Shown: positions 36,409-52,998 of the stretch, in pieces | Position numbering within the stretch: the first letter of the stretch is position 1 | How the letters are laid out: each line of letters starts with the position of its first letter | Assembly: GCA_026399475.1 (NCBI GenBank) | Contig: JAPLQY010000012.1 | Location: 39,957 to 103,956, forward strand | Reading direction: 5' to 3' | Source of the DNA: Rhodocyclales bacterium | GTDB lineage: Bacteria; Pseudomonadota; Gammaproteobacteria; Burkholderiales; Rhodocyclaceae | Length of the DNA stretch: 64,000 nt | The notes under the pieces: generated by a model | The model's input: the letters and a program-made list of their open reading frames with translations, nothing else | Databases searched by the model: none | Told to the model about the DNA's origin: nothing | Position numbers and translations under genes: made by a program

Positions 36409-36983
36409 TCCGGATCAATCTCCTTCCTCATCGCGAGGAGAAGCGCAAGGCGAGGCGGCAGCAGTTCTATGTCCTGCTGGGATTGGTGTCGGTACTGGCT
36501 GCGGTGATCTGGTTCCTCGGCTTCTCGGTCGTCAATGGGCAGATCGCCGCCCAGAACGAGAAGAATGAATTCCTCAAGCGCGAAATCGCCAGCCTGGACA
36601 AGGAAATTGACGAAATCAAGAAAATCCAGGAACAGACCAATGCGCTGTTGGCCCGCAAGCGGGTGATCGAGGCTCTGCAGGCCAACCGCACGGAAACAGT
36701 GCACCTGTTCAACGAACTGGCCAAGCAGGTGCCGGAAGGTATCTATTTCCGTACCCTCGTGCAAACCGGACCAAGAATCGCCATCTCCGGCTATGCGCAG
36801 TCGAATGCGCGGATCACCACGCTGATGAACAATCTCGATGAGTCGCCTCTGCTTGAGGGTTCGACCCTGGTTGAAACCAAGGCCGAGGTGGTGGCAGGCC
36901 GGCGCTTGAATGCGTTTAGCATTACCACCGTGATCACTCGCCAGACTACGGCAGCGCCCAAGCCGGCGCAGGGGAAGAAATGA
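36405..36983 (+). CDS. pilN: Type IV pilus alignment protein PilN
   Basis: A 192-aa bitopic inner-membrane protein. The cytoplasmic PilM-binding motif MIRINLLPHREEKRKARR is at the extreme N-terminus, followed by one helix (residues about 24-44), a coiled coil and a ferredoxin-like periplasmic domain. The track start is ten codons upstream; ATG 36405 overlaps the pilM stop and opens with the INLLPHR motif. Confidence 0.96.
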   Translation: MIRINLLPHREEKRKARRQQFYVLLGLVSVLAAVIWFLGFSVVNGQIAAQNEKNEFLKREIASLDKEIDEIKKIQEQTNALLARKRVIEALQANRTETVHLFNELAKQVPEGIYFRTLVQTGPRIAISGYAQSNARITTLMNNLDESPLLEGSTLVETKAEVVAGRRLNAFSITTVITRQTTAAPKPAQGKK

Positions 36984-37741
36984 TGAAGCTGCCCTCATTG
37001 TCCTCCCTGTTCAAGCCGAAGTCTGCCGCCGAACGCATGGCGGAAAAGCAGACAGTCAAGGCGGAGCCGGCTGCGCCAAAGGCCCCGCTGATTGACTTCA
37101 AGCAGCTGGCCATGGATTTCAAGACCCTGGATCCGAAGGATCCGGGACTGTGGCCTCTGGCGCCGCGCATTGTCATCCTTCTCAGTCTCTTCGTTGCCTT
37201 GATTGCCGCCGCATGGGGATTTGGCGCCATTGGCTGGAGCGTCCAGCTGGATGAGCTCGAGGCAAAGAAGCTTCAGGAAGCCAAGCACAAGGAAGACTGG
37301 CTGAGCAAGAAGAGGCAGGCCGTCAATCTTGACGAATACCGCCGGCAACTGGCCGAGATCGATCGGTCCTTCGGTGCTTTGCTCAAACAGTTGCCAAACA
37401 AGGCTGAGATGGGCGACATGCTGGTTGATATCAACAAGGCAGCGCAGGCTCGCGGCCTGTCGGTCGAACTTTTCAAGCCGGGTGGTGAGGCTCCGAGAGA
37501 ATTCTATGCCGAGGTGCCGATCACGCTGACCCTGATAGGCAGCTACCATGACATTGGTGCATTTACCGGGGATCTCGCCAAGCTGCCGCGCATCGTCACA
37601 TTGAACGATATCAATTTGAGCGCGAACCCGAATGCGACGCTGGTGCTGCGAACCACGGCCAAAACCTTCCGCTATCTGGACGAAAGCGAACTTGCCAACC
37701 AGAAGAAAGCCCAGCAAGCGACCAAGGGAGGCAAGAAATGA
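36980..37741 (+). CDS. pilO: Type IV pilus alignment protein PilO
   Basis: A 253-aa bitopic membrane protein pairing with PilN. A long, charged cytoplasmic N-terminus (about 65 residues) precedes a single helix (IVILLSLFVALIAAAWGFGAIGW), a coiled coil, then a periplasmic ferredoxin-like domain with FYAEVPITLTLIGSYHDIGAF. Overlaps pilN and pilP by four bases each. Confidence 0.95.
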   Translation: MMKLPSLSSLFKPKSAAERMAEKQTVKAEPAAPKAPLIDFKQLAMDFKTLDPKDPGLWPLAPRIVILLSLFVALIAAAWGFGAIGWSVQLDELEAKKLQEAKHKEDWLSKKRQAVNLDEYRRQLAEIDRSFGALLKQLPNKAEMGDMLVDINKAAQARGLSVELFKPGGEAPREFYAEVPITLTLIGSYHDIGAFTGDLAKLPRIVTLNDINLSANPNATLVLRTTAKTFRYLDESELANQKKAQQATKGGKK

Positions 37742-38262
37742 AGTTTCACAGACTTCTATTCCTGTGCCCGTTGTTGTTATTGTTGGGCTGCGCCGCCGAA
37801 GACCATCAGGATCTCCGGCAGTGGATGCGCGAGGAAGCGAAAGGCATGCGGGGCAAAGTGTCGGCGCTGCCGGAGATAGCCGCTTTCCCTGTAGTTGCCT
37901 ATGAAACGGAGACGCTGACGTCGCCTTTTGCTCCGGGCAAGATCGTGACGCTGGAGGCCGTGGCGGACAAGACAGCGCCGGACCGTACCCGGCCGCAGCA
38001 ACCGCTGGAAGTTTTTCCTATCGAAGACCTCAGGGTGGTTGGCGTCATCATGGCGGGCGCAGTGCCCTATGCCCTGATCCAGACGCCGCCACCGAACAAG
38101 CCAAAGCATGTGCGAGTGGGTGAATACATGGGCCGCAGCTTCGGCAAGATCACGGCGATTACCAGAGATGGCATTACGGTGCTTGAAACCGTCAAAGATG
38201 TGAACGGCGCATGGGTGGAGCAGGAAAAGTTGCTCATGGTGCCGAAAGAAGGAGGACGTTAA
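37738..38262 (+). CDS. pilP: Type IV pilus pilotin-like lipoprotein PilP
   Basis: A 174-aa inner-membrane lipoprotein with lipobox LLGC near residue 18. It connects the PilNO dimer to the secretin PilQ. The flexible middle is followed by the beta-sandwich HR domain with the conserved LRVVGVIMAG and VRVGEYMGRSFGKI. Its stop abuts the pilQ start. Confidence 0.95.
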   Translation: MKFHRLLFLCPLLLLLGCAAEDHQDLRQWMREEAKGMRGKVSALPEIAAFPVVAYETETLTSPFAPGKIVTLEAVADKTAPDRTRPQQPLEVFPIEDLRVVGVIMAGAVPYALIQTPPPNKPKHVRVGEYMGRSFGKITAITRDGITVLETVKDVNGAWVEQEKLLMVPKEGGR

Positions 38263-40562
38263 TGAAAACGAAGATTCAGTGCAGGCTAACGTTGGCTTTA
38301 TCAACGTTAAGCGCAGCGGCCGTAACTAAGAAATTCCACATTGCCGCTGCAGCCTTGATGGGCTTCTGGTTCGGCCTGTCCGGCACATCAATTGCGGCCG
38401 AAAACTCGATCAAGCAAATTCAGTTCAGTCGCACCGGTGAGCAGATTCTGCTCAAGGTGCAGATGTCTGCCCCCCTGAAGACCCTGCCGGGGAATTGGAG
38501 CGTAGTCGAGCCGCCACGCGTGGTTATCGATTTTCCCGATACCGACAATCAGTCGGGTCAGTCCGCGCTGCAGATAGCGACTGGCGACCTGAAGAGTCTG
38601 AATCTGGTTCAGACCGAAAAGCTTACACGGCTGGTGCTGAACCTCTATCGGCCGACGAAGTTTTCTACCGAAATTGCGGGCGATGTTCTGTTCATCAAGC
38701 TGCAAGGGCAGAGCGCTGAGGCCAGTCAGGAGCCCGCGCCGAGCGTGTATCAACCGACATCGCCAACACCTTCAGCGGCAAAGGCGGTCCCGGCGGCCGA
38801 GGCCACCGCTGCAATCCGCGACATCGTATTCCGCCGTGGCGAAGACGGCCAGGCCACGATCACGGTCGATCTTACCGATGGCACCGTGCCGATCGATATT
38901 CGTCGTGCGGGGACGGGAATCACCGTAGAGTTGCGCGATGTCGAATTGCCGGAGCGCCTGCAGAATCGCCGCGACGTCAATGATTTCGCAACTCCGGTAA
39001 CGACGATTACCTCGCGCGCCATGGGCAATCTGACCCGCCTCGAGATTGCAGCCCGCGGACGCTGGTTTCACCAGGCACATCTGGCGAACAATCAGCTGAC
39101 CATCGAGGTCAAGCCGATTCCGGCGGATGAAGCCAACAAGCTGGTTCAGACCGGGCAGCAGGGACAAAAGATCTCGATCAACTTCTTCGGCGCCGATGCC
39201 GCAATGGTGTTGCGCACCCTTGCCGACATTTCGGGCAAGAATGTGCTGATCGATCCGTCGCTCAATGGCAGAACGGTCACCGCAAATCTCGAAAACATTC
39301 CGTATGACCAGGCGCTTGAGATCATCATGGCGCAAGTCAATTCCGGCATGCGGGTGCGCAATGACGTTGTCCTGTTCGGCGATCGCGCGGTGCTGCAGAA
39401 GCGAGACCAGGACAACGCCGACGAACAAACGCGAGCCAGCGATATTGCGCCACTTGTGGCGGAGACCTTCAAGCTCAACTATGTCAAGGCAGCCGATATT
39501 GTTTCGCTGGTGAATAGCAGCTTCGCTGCCACCGCCACCACGGGCGCTGCAGCGGGAGCAGCTCCGGCCGCCGGTGCGCCGGCGGCAACTCCGGCTGCAG
39601 GGGCCGCTGCGGCCGGCAGCACGAACAAGGGCATGCTCACTTCGCGTGGCGGAATATCGATTCATGATGCCACCAACCAGGTGTTTGTCCGTGACACGAC
39701 ATCGGCAGTAGAGGCGATTCGCGAAGTCATCCGCAATGTGGATATCCCGCCCAAGCAGGTGATGATCGAAGCCCGCATCGTGGAAGCGTCCACTGGCTTC
39801 GCCAATTCGTTGGGTGTACGCATGACCGCGGGTAATGTGACGACCAACGGGGGCTATCAGATTCCCGGTACATCAACACGGCTTGCGTTGAGCGCATCGC
39901 CAAATAATCTGCTTGCCAGTGGCAATGTCGATGTATTTAACAGTGCGCCTGTCCCTTCACTATCAACATCCCCGGTGATTTTCCGACCAAGCTATTCATT
40001 GGCTGGCGCCGGAAATTTCGGCTTGATGTTGTTTAATGCTGCCGCTACCAAAGTACTTTCGCTGGAGTTGCAGGCGGCGGAGAACGATTCGCGGCAAAAG
40101 ACCATATCATCGCCCCGAATCCTGACGCTGAACCGCAAGCCGGCGACGATCAACAATACCCAGCAGGTGACGATCCTGACCGGGGTCAATGCCACTACGG
40201 GTCTGCCGATTTACCAGACCTTTTCGGCGCCCCTTACTCTGGGGGTGACGCCCTCGGTCAATCCCGATAACCGGATCAGTCTTGAACTGAACATCGCCAA
40301 GAGCACGATCACGAATGCGGCGACCGGCAGCCTGGATACCAATACCGTCACCACCAGTGTGATTGTTGAAAACGGAGGCACGGTGGTCATCGGCGGCTTT
40401 GCGCGGGAATCGGAACTCCAGACCCAGGATCGCGTTCCCTTCTTCGGCGACTTGCCCTATGTCGGCTTCCTGTTCAAGACCACGACGAAGAGCCAGTCGC
40501 GCAGTGAATTGCTGGTCTTCATTACGCCGCGCATCGTCAGTGAGGCGCTGACGCAGCGATAG
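38262..40562 (+). CDS. pilQ: Type IV pilus secretin PilQ
   Basis: A 766-aa outer-membrane secretin. A signal peptide (ending near SIAA) is followed by two AMIN domains (about residues 45-150 and 185-285) binding peptidoglycan, the N0/STN domain (SINFFGADAAMVLRTLADISGKNVLIDP), an N1 domain and the C-terminal secretin pore with VPFFGDLPYVGFLFK. N1 carries a low-complexity Ala/Pro/Gly insert of about 35 residues. The track starts 17 codons upstream; ATG 38262 follows GGAGG. Confidence 0.96.
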   Translation: MKTKIQCRLTLALSTLSAAAVTKKFHIAAAALMGFWFGLSGTSIAAENSIKQIQFSRTGEQILLKVQMSAPLKTLPGNWSVVEPPRVVIDFPDTDNQSGQSALQIATGDLKSLNLVQTEKLTRLVLNLYRPTKFSTEIAGDVLFIKLQGQSAEASQEPAPSVYQPTSPTPSAAKAVPAAEATAAIRDIVFRRGEDGQATITVDLTDGTVPIDIRRAGTGITVELRDVELPERLQNRRDVNDFATPVTTITSRAMGNLTRLEIAARGRWFHQAHLANNQLTIEVKPIPADEANKLVQTGQQGQKISINFFGADAAMVLRTLADISGKNVLIDPSLNGRTVTANLENIPYDQALEIIMAQVNSGMRVRNDVVLFGDRAVLQKRDQDNADEQTRASDIAPLVAETFKLNYVKAADIVSLVNSSFAATATTGAAAGAAPAAGAPAATPAAGAAAAGSTNKGMLTSRGGISIHDATNQVFVRDTTSAVEAIREVIRNVDIPPKQVMIEARIVEASTGFANSLGVRMTAGNVTTNGGYQIPGTSTRLALSASPNNLLASGNVDVFNSAPVPSLSTSPVIFRPSYSLAGAGNFGLMLFNAAATKVLSLELQAAENDSRQKTISSPRILTLNRKPATINNTQQVTILTGVNATTGLPIYQTFSAPLTLGVTPSVNPDNRISLELNIAKSTITNAATGSLDTNTVTTSVIVENGGTVVIGGFARESELQTQDRVPFFGDLPYVGFLFKTTTKSQSRSELLVFITPRIVSEALTQR

Positions 40563-40585
40563 GTCGTGCTCATCCTCGTTTAACC

Positions 40586-40615
40586 GGGGCCGGCGCATGC
40601 CGGCCCCATGCTTTT
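40586..40615 (+). terminator. Terminator after pilQ
   Basis: GGGGCCGGC and GCCGGCCCC form a perfect 9-bp stem with a GCAT loop, followed by ATGCTTTT. It starts 23 nt after the pilQ stop. The T-run is short and offset, so read-through into aroK is likely. Confidence 0.6.
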
Positions 40616-40616
40616 G

Positions 40617-40627
40617 CGCTGCTACAA
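40617..40627 (+). promoter_or_regulatory. Possible extended -10 promoter for aroK-aroB-dgt
   Basis: TGC-TACAAT, an extended -10 element, lies between the pilQ terminator and the GTG start of aroK. The spacing to the GTG would make the mRNA leader very short. Confidence 0.35.
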
Positions 40628-40634
40628 TCCGCCT

Positions 40635-41162
40635 GTGAGTTCAAAGAACAACATCTACCTGGTAGGCATGCCAGGCGCAGGCAAGACGACGGTGGGCCGC
40701 CAGTTGGCAAGGCGGATGCAACGTTCCTTCATCGATGCCGATCACGAGATCGAGGCGCGCACCGGCGTGCGGATTCCCCTGATTTTCGACATCGAGGGCG
40801 AGCAGGGGTTTCGCGATCGCGAATCAAGAGTGATTGCCGAACTCGCCACTGAATCCGATCTGGTGGTTGCCACTGGCGGCGGCGTTGTGCTCCGGTCCGA
40901 GAATCGCGCAGCGCTCAAACAGGGAGGCACGGTGGTCTATCTCCACGTGCTACCGCGCCTGCTCTTCGAGCGGACCCGGCTTGATCCCAACCGGCCCCTT
41001 TTGCAGGTCGCCGATCCAATGAAGAAGATTGAGGAACTGTTCGCCGAACGGGATCCCTTGTACCGCGCGGTAGCAGACGTCGTCATCAATAGCCCGGGCG
41101 GCAGCATCAACCACCTGGTCAGGCAGGTAGAGAGGGAGTTGCACAAGCAATGCGCCGCTTGA
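40635..41162 (+). CDS. aroK: Shikimate kinase I
   Basis: A 175-aa P-loop kinase phosphorylating shikimate. Walker A is [11 protein letters not shown], the shikimate-binding region [13 protein letters not shown]...GEQGFRDRE and GGG motif [11 protein letters not shown] are intact, and the lid is [11 protein letters not shown]. The track starts at ATG 40608, but that ATG touches the pilQ terminator and adds nine unusual residues; GTG 40635 gives the family-like start [10 protein letters not shown]. It overlaps aroB by 13 nt. Confidence 0.93.
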   Translation: MSSKNNIYLVGMPGAGKTTVGRQLARRMQRSFIDADHEIEARTGVRIPLIFDIEGEQGFRDRESRVIAELATESDLVVATGGGVVLRSENRAALKQGGTVVYLHVLPRLLFERTRLDPNRPLLQVADPMKKIEELFAERDPLYRAVADVVINSPGGSINHLVRQVERELHKQCAA

Positions 41163-42244
41163 ACCTTGCGCTTGCCGAACGCAGCTATCCGATCCTGATC
41201 AGCGGTGGCCTGCTCTCGCGTGCCGATCTGATTCTTCCTTTTCTGCGCACCGCGCGTGTCGCGCTAGTCAGCAACACCACGGTCGCTCCCTTGTACCTCG
41301 ACGTGCTCGCCCAGGCTCTCGAAAAAGTCGGTGTCGGCGTTACCCCGATAATCCTTCCCGATGGCGAAGCGCACAAGAACTGGGCGTCGCTCAACCTGAT
41401 CTACGACGCTCTGCTGGAAAATCGCTTTGATCGGAGTACCACCATCGTTGCCCTGGGTGGCGGTGTCATCGGCGACCTGGCGGGATTTGCCGCCGCGACC
41501 TATCAGCGTGGCGTGCCCTTTATCCAGATCCCGACCACGCTGCTGTCACAGGTGGATTCTTCGGTAGGCGGCAAGACCGGAATCAATCATCCGCGCGGCA
41601 AGAACATGGTCGGCGCGTTCTGGCAGCCCAGGCTGGTACTGGCAGATACCGATACGCTGAAGACCCTGCTGGATCGCGAACTGTCGGCCGGATTGGCCGA
41701 GGTCATCAAGTACGGCCTGATTCGCGACCTGCCCTTTCTCGACTGGCTCGAAGCCAATATGGAAAGCCTTCTGGCGCGTGACGGTGAGCTGCTCGGGCAT
41801 GCCATTGAACGTTCCTGCGCCAACAAGGCCGAGGTAGTGGCTGCCGATGAATACGAGACCGCTGCGGCCGGCGGCCGCGCCCTGCTGAATCTCGGCCATA
41901 CCTTTGGCCATGCCATCGAAACCGGCATGGGCTATGGTGAATGGCTGCATGGGGAGGCTGTCGCCGCCGGCACCATGATGGCCGTCGAACTCTCGCGCCG
42001 CCTGGGCTGGCTGTCCGCTGCCGACGTCGAGCGTGTCAGGACGCTGCTCGTGCGCGCAGGATTACCGGTCAAGGGGGCTGATCTCGGGGCGGAGCGCTAT
42101 CTTGAGCTGATGTCCCACGACAAAAAGGTGGTCGCCGGCAGCCTGCGCCTTGTGCTGCTGAAGGCGCTGGGAGATGCCGTGACGTATGCCGATGCACCAC
42201 GCGAGGAAATTGTCGCGGCCATCGAGTCCTGCTGCCGTGGGTGA
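41150..42244 (+). CDS. aroB: 3-dehydroquinate synthase
   Basis: A 364-aa NAD- and metal-dependent enzyme converting DAHP to 3-dehydroquinate, the second step of the shikimate pathway. The nucleotide site [15 protein letters not shown], the [19 protein letters not shown] segment and metal ligands in [10 protein letters not shown] and [10 protein letters not shown] are visible. Conserved pairing with aroK. Confidence 0.96.
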   Translation: MRRLNLALAERSYPILISGGLLSRADLILPFLRTARVALVSNTTVAPLYLDVLAQALEKVGVGVTPIILPDGEAHKNWASLNLIYDALLENRFDRSTTIVALGGGVIGDLAGFAAATYQRGVPFIQIPTTLLSQVDSSVGGKTGINHPRGKNMVGAFWQPRLVLADTDTLKTLLDRELSAGLAEVIKYGLIRDLPFLDWLEANMESLLARDGELLGHAIERSCANKAEVVAADEYETAAAGGRALLNLGHTFGHAIETGMGYGEWLHGEAVAAGTMMAVELSRRLGWLSAADVERVRTLLVRAGLPVKGADLGAERYLELMSHDKKVVAGSLRLVLLKALGDAVTYADAPREEIVAAIESCCRG

Positions 42245-43361
42245 GCTGGCGCCATACGCAGTTGACGATGGCGTCAGCCGCGGGCGCACGGTCGCCGAGC
42301 CTCGCCCCAAGGCGCGCAGCGAGTTTCAGCGCGACCGTGACCGCATCGTGCATTCCACCGCCTTTCGTCGCCTCGAATACAAGACCCAGGTTTTCGTTAA
42401 CCATGAAGGTGATCTGTTTCGCACGCGTCTCACGCACAGCATCGAGGTCGCCCAGATCGCGCGCTCGATCGCGCGGGCCCTGCGTCTCAATGACGACCTG
42501 GCGGAAGCCATCGCACTCGCCCACGATCTCGGTCACACCCCCTTCGGCCATGCCGGCCAGGATGCGCTGAACGAGTGCATGCAGGCGCATGGAGGCTTTG
42601 AACACAACCTGCAGAGCCTGCGCATCGTCGATCGCCTTGAAGAGCGCTATGGAGCTTTTGATGGCCTCAACCTGATGTTCGAGACGCGCGAGGGGATACT
42701 CAAGCACTGCTCGCCGGCGAAAGCGCGCGAACTCGGCGAATTGGGCCAGCGATTTCTTGAGGGCCGGCGACCATCGCTCGAAGCGCAAATCTGCAATCTG
42801 GCTGATGAGATCGCCTACAACAATCACGATGTCGATGACGGCCTGCGCTCCGGACTGCTCACACTGGAACAACTTGACGGCGTAAGCCTTTTTGCCCGCC
42901 ATGCCGCCGAGGTGGACGCTGAATTTTCGGACCTGTCGGGTCGCCGGCGTGTGCACGAAACCATACGGCGCATGATAGGCGCGCTGGTAACGGACTTGTT
43001 GGCCGAGTCGTCGCGGCGCATCGAGGCTGCGGCACCCCGAACCCTTGCAGATGTTCGCGCAGCGCCTTCGCTGATTGCTTTCACCGATACGATGCAGGCA
43101 GAAAACAGGGCGCTCAAGGGATTTCTGCGCGAACATCTGTACCAGCACTATCAGGTGCTGCGCATGACGACCAAGGCGCGTCGCATCATTCACGATTTGT
43201 TCAATGCCTTCGTTGCCGATCCACGGCTGCTGCCGCCCCAATATCAGGAAATGGCGGCGACTGACGGCGTTACGCGCGCCACCGCGGACTATATCGCCGG
43301 CATGACCGACCGCTACTCGATGAAGGAGCATCGCCGCCTGTTCTCTGTCGGCGAACTGTGA
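42237..43361 (+). CDS. dgt: dGTPase-like deoxynucleotide triphosphohydrolase
   Basis: A 374-aa HD-domain dNTP triphosphohydrolase that adjusts dNTP pools. The HD motif is in [17 protein letters not shown], with an upstream metal His in [10 protein letters not shown] and the later Asp in [14 protein letters not shown]. The track starts at 42186 deep inside aroB; GTG 42237 gives normal length and overlaps only the aroB stop. It ends the pil-aro-dgt gene run. Confidence 0.9.
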   Translation: MGELAPYAVDDGVSRGRTVAEPRPKARSEFQRDRDRIVHSTAFRRLEYKTQVFVNHEGDLFRTRLTHSIEVAQIARSIARALRLNDDLAEAIALAHDLGHTPFGHAGQDALNECMQAHGGFEHNLQSLRIVDRLEERYGAFDGLNLMFETREGILKHCSPAKARELGELGQRFLEGRRPSLEAQICNLADEIAYNNHDVDDGLRSGLLTLEQLDGVSLFARHAAEVDAEFSDLSGRRRVHETIRRMIGALVTDLLAESSRRIEAAAPRTLADVRAAPSLIAFTDTMQAENRALKGFLREHLYQHYQVLRMTTKARRIIHDLFNAFVADPRLLPPQYQEMAATDGVTRATADYIAGMTDRYSMKEHRRLFSVGEL

Positions 43362-43386
43362 AGTTTCCATGTTGCGTTGCAGCGTA

Positions 43387-43415
43387 TTGAACTCGACCGC
43401 TTTTGGCGGTATATT
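43387..43415 (+). promoter_or_regulatory. Promoter upstream of gltB
   Basis: TTGAAC-N17-TATATT is one of the best sigma70 matches in the window. The predicted start near 43422 lies immediately before a pair of hairpins and 110 nt before the gltB ATG. Confidence 0.6.
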
Positions 43416-43424
43416 TGCAAATGA

Positions 43425-43444
43425 GTCCGCCATGTTCAGCGGAC
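43425..43444 (+). promoter_or_regulatory. First leader hairpin of gltB
   Basis: GTCCGC and GCGGAC form a 6-bp stem with an 8-nt loop, starting only a few bases after the predicted transcription start. It precedes the terminator hairpin by 8 nt. Confidence 0.45.
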
Positions 43445-43452
43445 CATTCAAG

Positions 43453-43482
43453 GCCGGGGAGCGGCATCGCCCCGGCTTTTTT
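43453..43482 (+). terminator. Intrinsic terminator in the dgt-gltB gap / gltB leader
   Basis: GCCGGGG and CCCCGGC form a 7-bp stem with a 10-nt loop, followed by six Ts. It can end dgt transcripts, but it also lies downstream of the gltB promoter. A second copy of the 3' arm with its T-run (CCCCGGC at 43492-43498, then TTTTT) follows 16 nt later and could pair with the same 5' arm. Confidence 0.75.
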
Positions 43483-43531
43483 GCCGTCCGCCCCCGGCTT
43501 TTTGCCGGTCGTATTCCCGAGGAAAGACAAG

Positions 43532-48160
<4,629 letters not shown>

Positions 48161-48178
48161 AAAGGGCATTTCCCCCGG

Positions 48179-48199
48179 CCCCCTTGCCATGCAAGGGGG
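48179..48199. repeat. Hairpin repeat between gltB and gltD
   Basis: CCCCCTTGC and GCAAGGGGG are perfect 9-bp arms around CAT. Together with the following GC-rich stretch to about 48275 (CCCCTTGGGGCGG) it resembles the dispersed extragenic repeats common in betaproteobacteria. It has no T-run, so gltD is probably still co-transcribed. Confidence 0.5.
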
Positions 48200-48287
48200 T
48201 GACTGAAGTTCAGTCGCCGCGCGCTGCGCGCCGACTTCCGTGCAATGACTTGCTGCCCCCTTGGGGCGGCCCTGCGGAGGCAGCGTA

Positions 48288-49751
48288 ATGGGCAAGCCCA
48301 CAGGATTTCTGGAGTTTCAACGTATCTCCGAGAGTTATGAAAAGGCGGAAACCCGCGTCCATCACTATCGCGAGTTCATCCCGCGTCTCACGGATGCACA
48401 GGCCGGCGTACAAGGTGCGCGCTGCATGGATTGCGGCATCCCGTTCTGCAACAACGGATGCCCGGTCAACAACCTGATTCCGGACTGGAACGATCTCGTT
48501 TACAAGGGCAAGTGGCGCGAGGCGATCGACACGCTGCACTCGACCAACAACTTCCCGGAATTCACCAGCCGCATCTGCCCCGCCCCCTGCGAGGCGGCCT
48601 GCACGCTGAACATCCCGCAGACTCCGGTCGGCATCAAGTCGATCGAACGCGCCATCATCGACAAGGCCGGCGAGAACGGCTGGGTCGTGCCGCAACCGGC
48701 GGCGAAGAAAACCGGCAAGAAGATCGCGGTGGTCGGCTCCGGTCCCGCAGGGATGGCGGCGGCGCAGCAACTGGCGCGCGTCGGACATGCCGTGACGGTG
48801 TTCGAGAAGAACGACCGCATCGGCGGACTGCTGCGTTACGGCATTCCCGACTTCAAACTGGACAAGCGGCTGATCGACTGGCGCATGACGCAGATGAAGG
48901 CCGAGGGCGTCCGCTTCGTCACCGGCACCATGGTGACCAGTGCTGCCTTGCCCAAGGGCGTGGTCAACGACGCCAGGAAGACGGTCACTTCAGAGCAGTT
49001 GAAGAAGGATTTCGATGCTGTGGTTCTTGCCGGCGGCGCGGAAAATCCGCGCGATCTGCCGGTGCCCGGGCGCCAGCTGGAAGGTGTGTATTTCGCGCTC
49101 GAGTTTCTCATCCCGCAGAACAAGGAAGTTTCCGGCGGCCGCAAGAATCCGATCAATGTCGCAGGCAAGCGCGTTGTTGTGATTGGTGGCGGCGACACCG
49201 GTTCGGACTGTGTCGGCACCTCCAACCGTCACGGTGCGGCCAGCATTACCCAGATCGAACTGCTGCCGCGTCCGCCGGATCAGGAGAATGGCGCGCTGAC
49301 CTGGCCCTACTGGCCGCTGCGCATGCGCACGTCTTCGTCGCACGATGAAGGTTGCGCGCGCGACTGGTCCATCGGCACCAAGGCCTTCGTCGGCGAGAAT
49401 GGTCGGCTGAAGGCCATCAAGGCCGTGCGCCTGGCATGGGAAGGCAACAAGATGAGCGAAGTGCCGGGTTCGGAATTCGAGATCGCCGCCGATTTTGCCT
49501 TTCTCGCCATGGGCTTCCTCAGTCCGGTGGGCGGTGTGCTCGAAGCCTTCGGTGTGGACAAGGATGGTCGCGGCAACGCCAGGGCCGACACCGAAGGCGG
49601 CCAGGCCTACAGCACCAACGTGCCAGGCGTGTTCGCTGCCGGTGACATGAGGCGCGGCCAGTCACTCGTGGTCTGGGCGATTCGTGAAGGTCGCCAGTGC
49701 GCACGGACAGTCGACCAGTTCCTGATGGGCTGCACCACTTTGCCACGTTGA
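48288..49751 (+). CDS. gltD: Glutamate synthase (NADPH) small subunit
   Basis: A 487-aa FAD protein feeding electrons from NADPH to GltB. N-terminal Cys motifs for the 4Fe-4S clusters ([17 protein letters not shown] and CPAPCEAAC) precede an FAD-binding motif ([16 protein letters not shown]) and an NADPH-binding motif ([13 protein letters not shown]). ATG 48288 follows GGAGG at 7 nt; the track start is nine codons upstream. Confidence 0.96.
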   Translation: MGKPTGFLEFQRISESYEKAETRVHHYREFIPRLTDAQAGVQGARCMDCGIPFCNNGCPVNNLIPDWNDLVYKGKWREAIDTLHSTNNFPEFTSRICPAPCEAACTLNIPQTPVGIKSIERAIIDKAGENGWVVPQPAAKKTGKKIAVVGSGPAGMAAAQQLARVGHAVTVFEKNDRIGGLLRYGIPDFKLDKRLIDWRMTQMKAEGVRFVTGTMVTSAALPKGVVNDARKTVTSEQLKKDFDAVVLAGGAENPRDLPVPGRQLEGVYFALEFLIPQNKEVSGGRKNPINVAGKRVVVIGGGDTGSDCVGTSNRHGAASITQIELLPRPPDQENGALTWPYWPLRMRTSSSHDEGCARDWSIGTKAFVGENGRLKAIKAVRLAWEGNKMSEVPGSEFEIAADFAFLAMGFLSPVGGVLEAFGVDKDGRGNARADTEGGQAYSTNVPGVFAAGDMRRGQSLVVWAIREGRQCARTVDQFLMGCTTLPR

Positions 49752-49758
49752 GCGCACC

Positions 49759-51135
49759 TTGAACGTCGTCATTCTCGCCGCGGGGCAGGGCAAGCGCATG
49801 CGCTCCGACCTGCCCAAGGTGCTGCATCAGTTGGCGGGAAAGCCTCTCCTGAGGCACGTGATCGATGCAGCGCGCGAGATCGGCGCGGAGCAAATCTGCG
49901 TGGTCTATGGCCATGGCGGCGAGCAGGTCCGCACTGCGCTGAACAGCGTAGCGGACATTGCCTGGGCCCGCCAGGAGCCGCAGCTTGGCACTGGCCATGC
50001 CGTCTTGCAGGCGATGCCTTATTCGGCTTCCTCAACGCGTACTCTCGTGCTTTACGGCGATGTGCCCTTGATTCGCGCTTCGACCTTGCGACGCCTGATC
50101 GAGGTGGCAGGCATCGGCTCGCTGGCCTTGCTGACCGCTCATCTCGACCATCCGCAGGGCTATGGCCGCATCGTCAGAATCGACGGCGACGTCACGCGCA
50201 TTGTCGAGGAGAAGGATGCCGACGATGCCGAACGAGCGATTCGCGAGATCAACACCGGCATCCTGGTGGCGCCGACCGCGGCCCTGGCACGCTGGCTGCC
50301 GACCCTGGGCAAGCGCAACGCGCAAGGCGAGTATTACCTGACTGACATAGTCGCCCTGGCGGTGGCCGAAGGCATGCCGGTAGTAACCGCTCACCCTGAC
50401 CACGCCTGGGAAACGGAAGGCGTCAACAGCAAGCTGCAGCTTGCCACGCTGGAACGCGTGCATCAGCGCAACGTCGCCGAGGAACTGATGGAAGCCGGCG
50501 TGACGATTGCCGACCCGGCGCGCATCGATGTGCGCGGCGAGCTTGGTTGTCAACTGAGTTGCGGACGCGATGTCAGCATCGACGTCAATTGCGTGTTCGA
50601 TGGGCACGTCGAACTCGCCGACGGCGTATCCATCGGCGCCAACTGCGTGCTGAAAAACTGCCGCATCGGCAGCGGTACCCGCATTGCCCCCTTCTGCCAC
50701 ATCGAGGATGCCGTGGTCGGGCCGGATGGCATCATCGGCCCCTACGCCCGGCTGCGGCCCGGCACCGAACTCGGCCGCGATGTGCATATCGGCAATTTCG
50801 TCGAAGTGAAAAACTCGACCATTGCCGATCACTCGAAAGCCAATCACCTCGCCTATGTCGGCGATGCCACCGTCGGCAGGCGCGTGAATATCGGCGCCGG
50901 TACCATTACCTGCAACTACGACGGCGCCAACAAGTTTCGTACCGTGATCGAGGACGATGCCTTCATAGGCTCCGATACCCAGCTGGTCGCACCCGTCACC
51001 GTCGGCCGCGGCGCGACGATCGGCGCCGGTACCACGCTGACCCGCGACGCCCCTCCCGATCAGCTGACCGTTTCGCGTGCGAAGCAGATGTCGCTTCCCG
51101 GATGGAAGCGACCTGTGAAAAAGAAAAAGGACTGA
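49759..51135 (+). CDS. glmU: Bifunctional UDP-GlcNAc pyrophosphorylase / GlcN-1-P acetyltransferase
   Basis: A 458-aa enzyme making UDP-GlcNAc for peptidoglycan and LPS. The N-terminal nucleotidyltransferase motif is [18 protein letters not shown]; the C-terminal left-handed beta-helix carries hexapeptide repeats and [11 protein letters not shown] of the acetyltransferase site. The start is TTG, seven nt after gltD, with no close ATG. It is directly followed by glmS. Confidence 0.96.
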   Translation: MNVVILAAGQGKRMRSDLPKVLHQLAGKPLLRHVIDAAREIGAEQICVVYGHGGEQVRTALNSVADIAWARQEPQLGTGHAVLQAMPYSASSTRTLVLYGDVPLIRASTLRRLIEVAGIGSLALLTAHLDHPQGYGRIVRIDGDVTRIVEEKDADDAERAIREINTGILVAPTAALARWLPTLGKRNAQGEYYLTDIVALAVAEGMPVVTAHPDHAWETEGVNSKLQLATLERVHQRNVAEELMEAGVTIADPARIDVRGELGCQLSCGRDVSIDVNCVFDGHVELADGVSIGANCVLKNCRIGSGTRIAPFCHIEDAVVGPDGIIGPYARLRPGTELGRDVHIGNFVEVKNSTIADHSKANHLAYVGDATVGRRVNIGAGTITCNYDGANKFRTVIEDDAFIGSDTQLVAPVTVGRGATIGAGTTLTRDAPPDQLTVSRAKQMSLPGWKRPVKKKKD

Positions 51136-51138
51136 GCC

Positions 51139-52968
<1,830 letters not shown>

Positions 52969-52998
52969 TTCCGGCCTGAACCGGAGTACGCCGAACCG

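Noticed and set aside
51000-51138. glmS ribozyme
   Set aside because: Only 3 nt separate glmU and glmS, and no leader could hold the ribozyme; that element belongs to Gram-positive bacteria.
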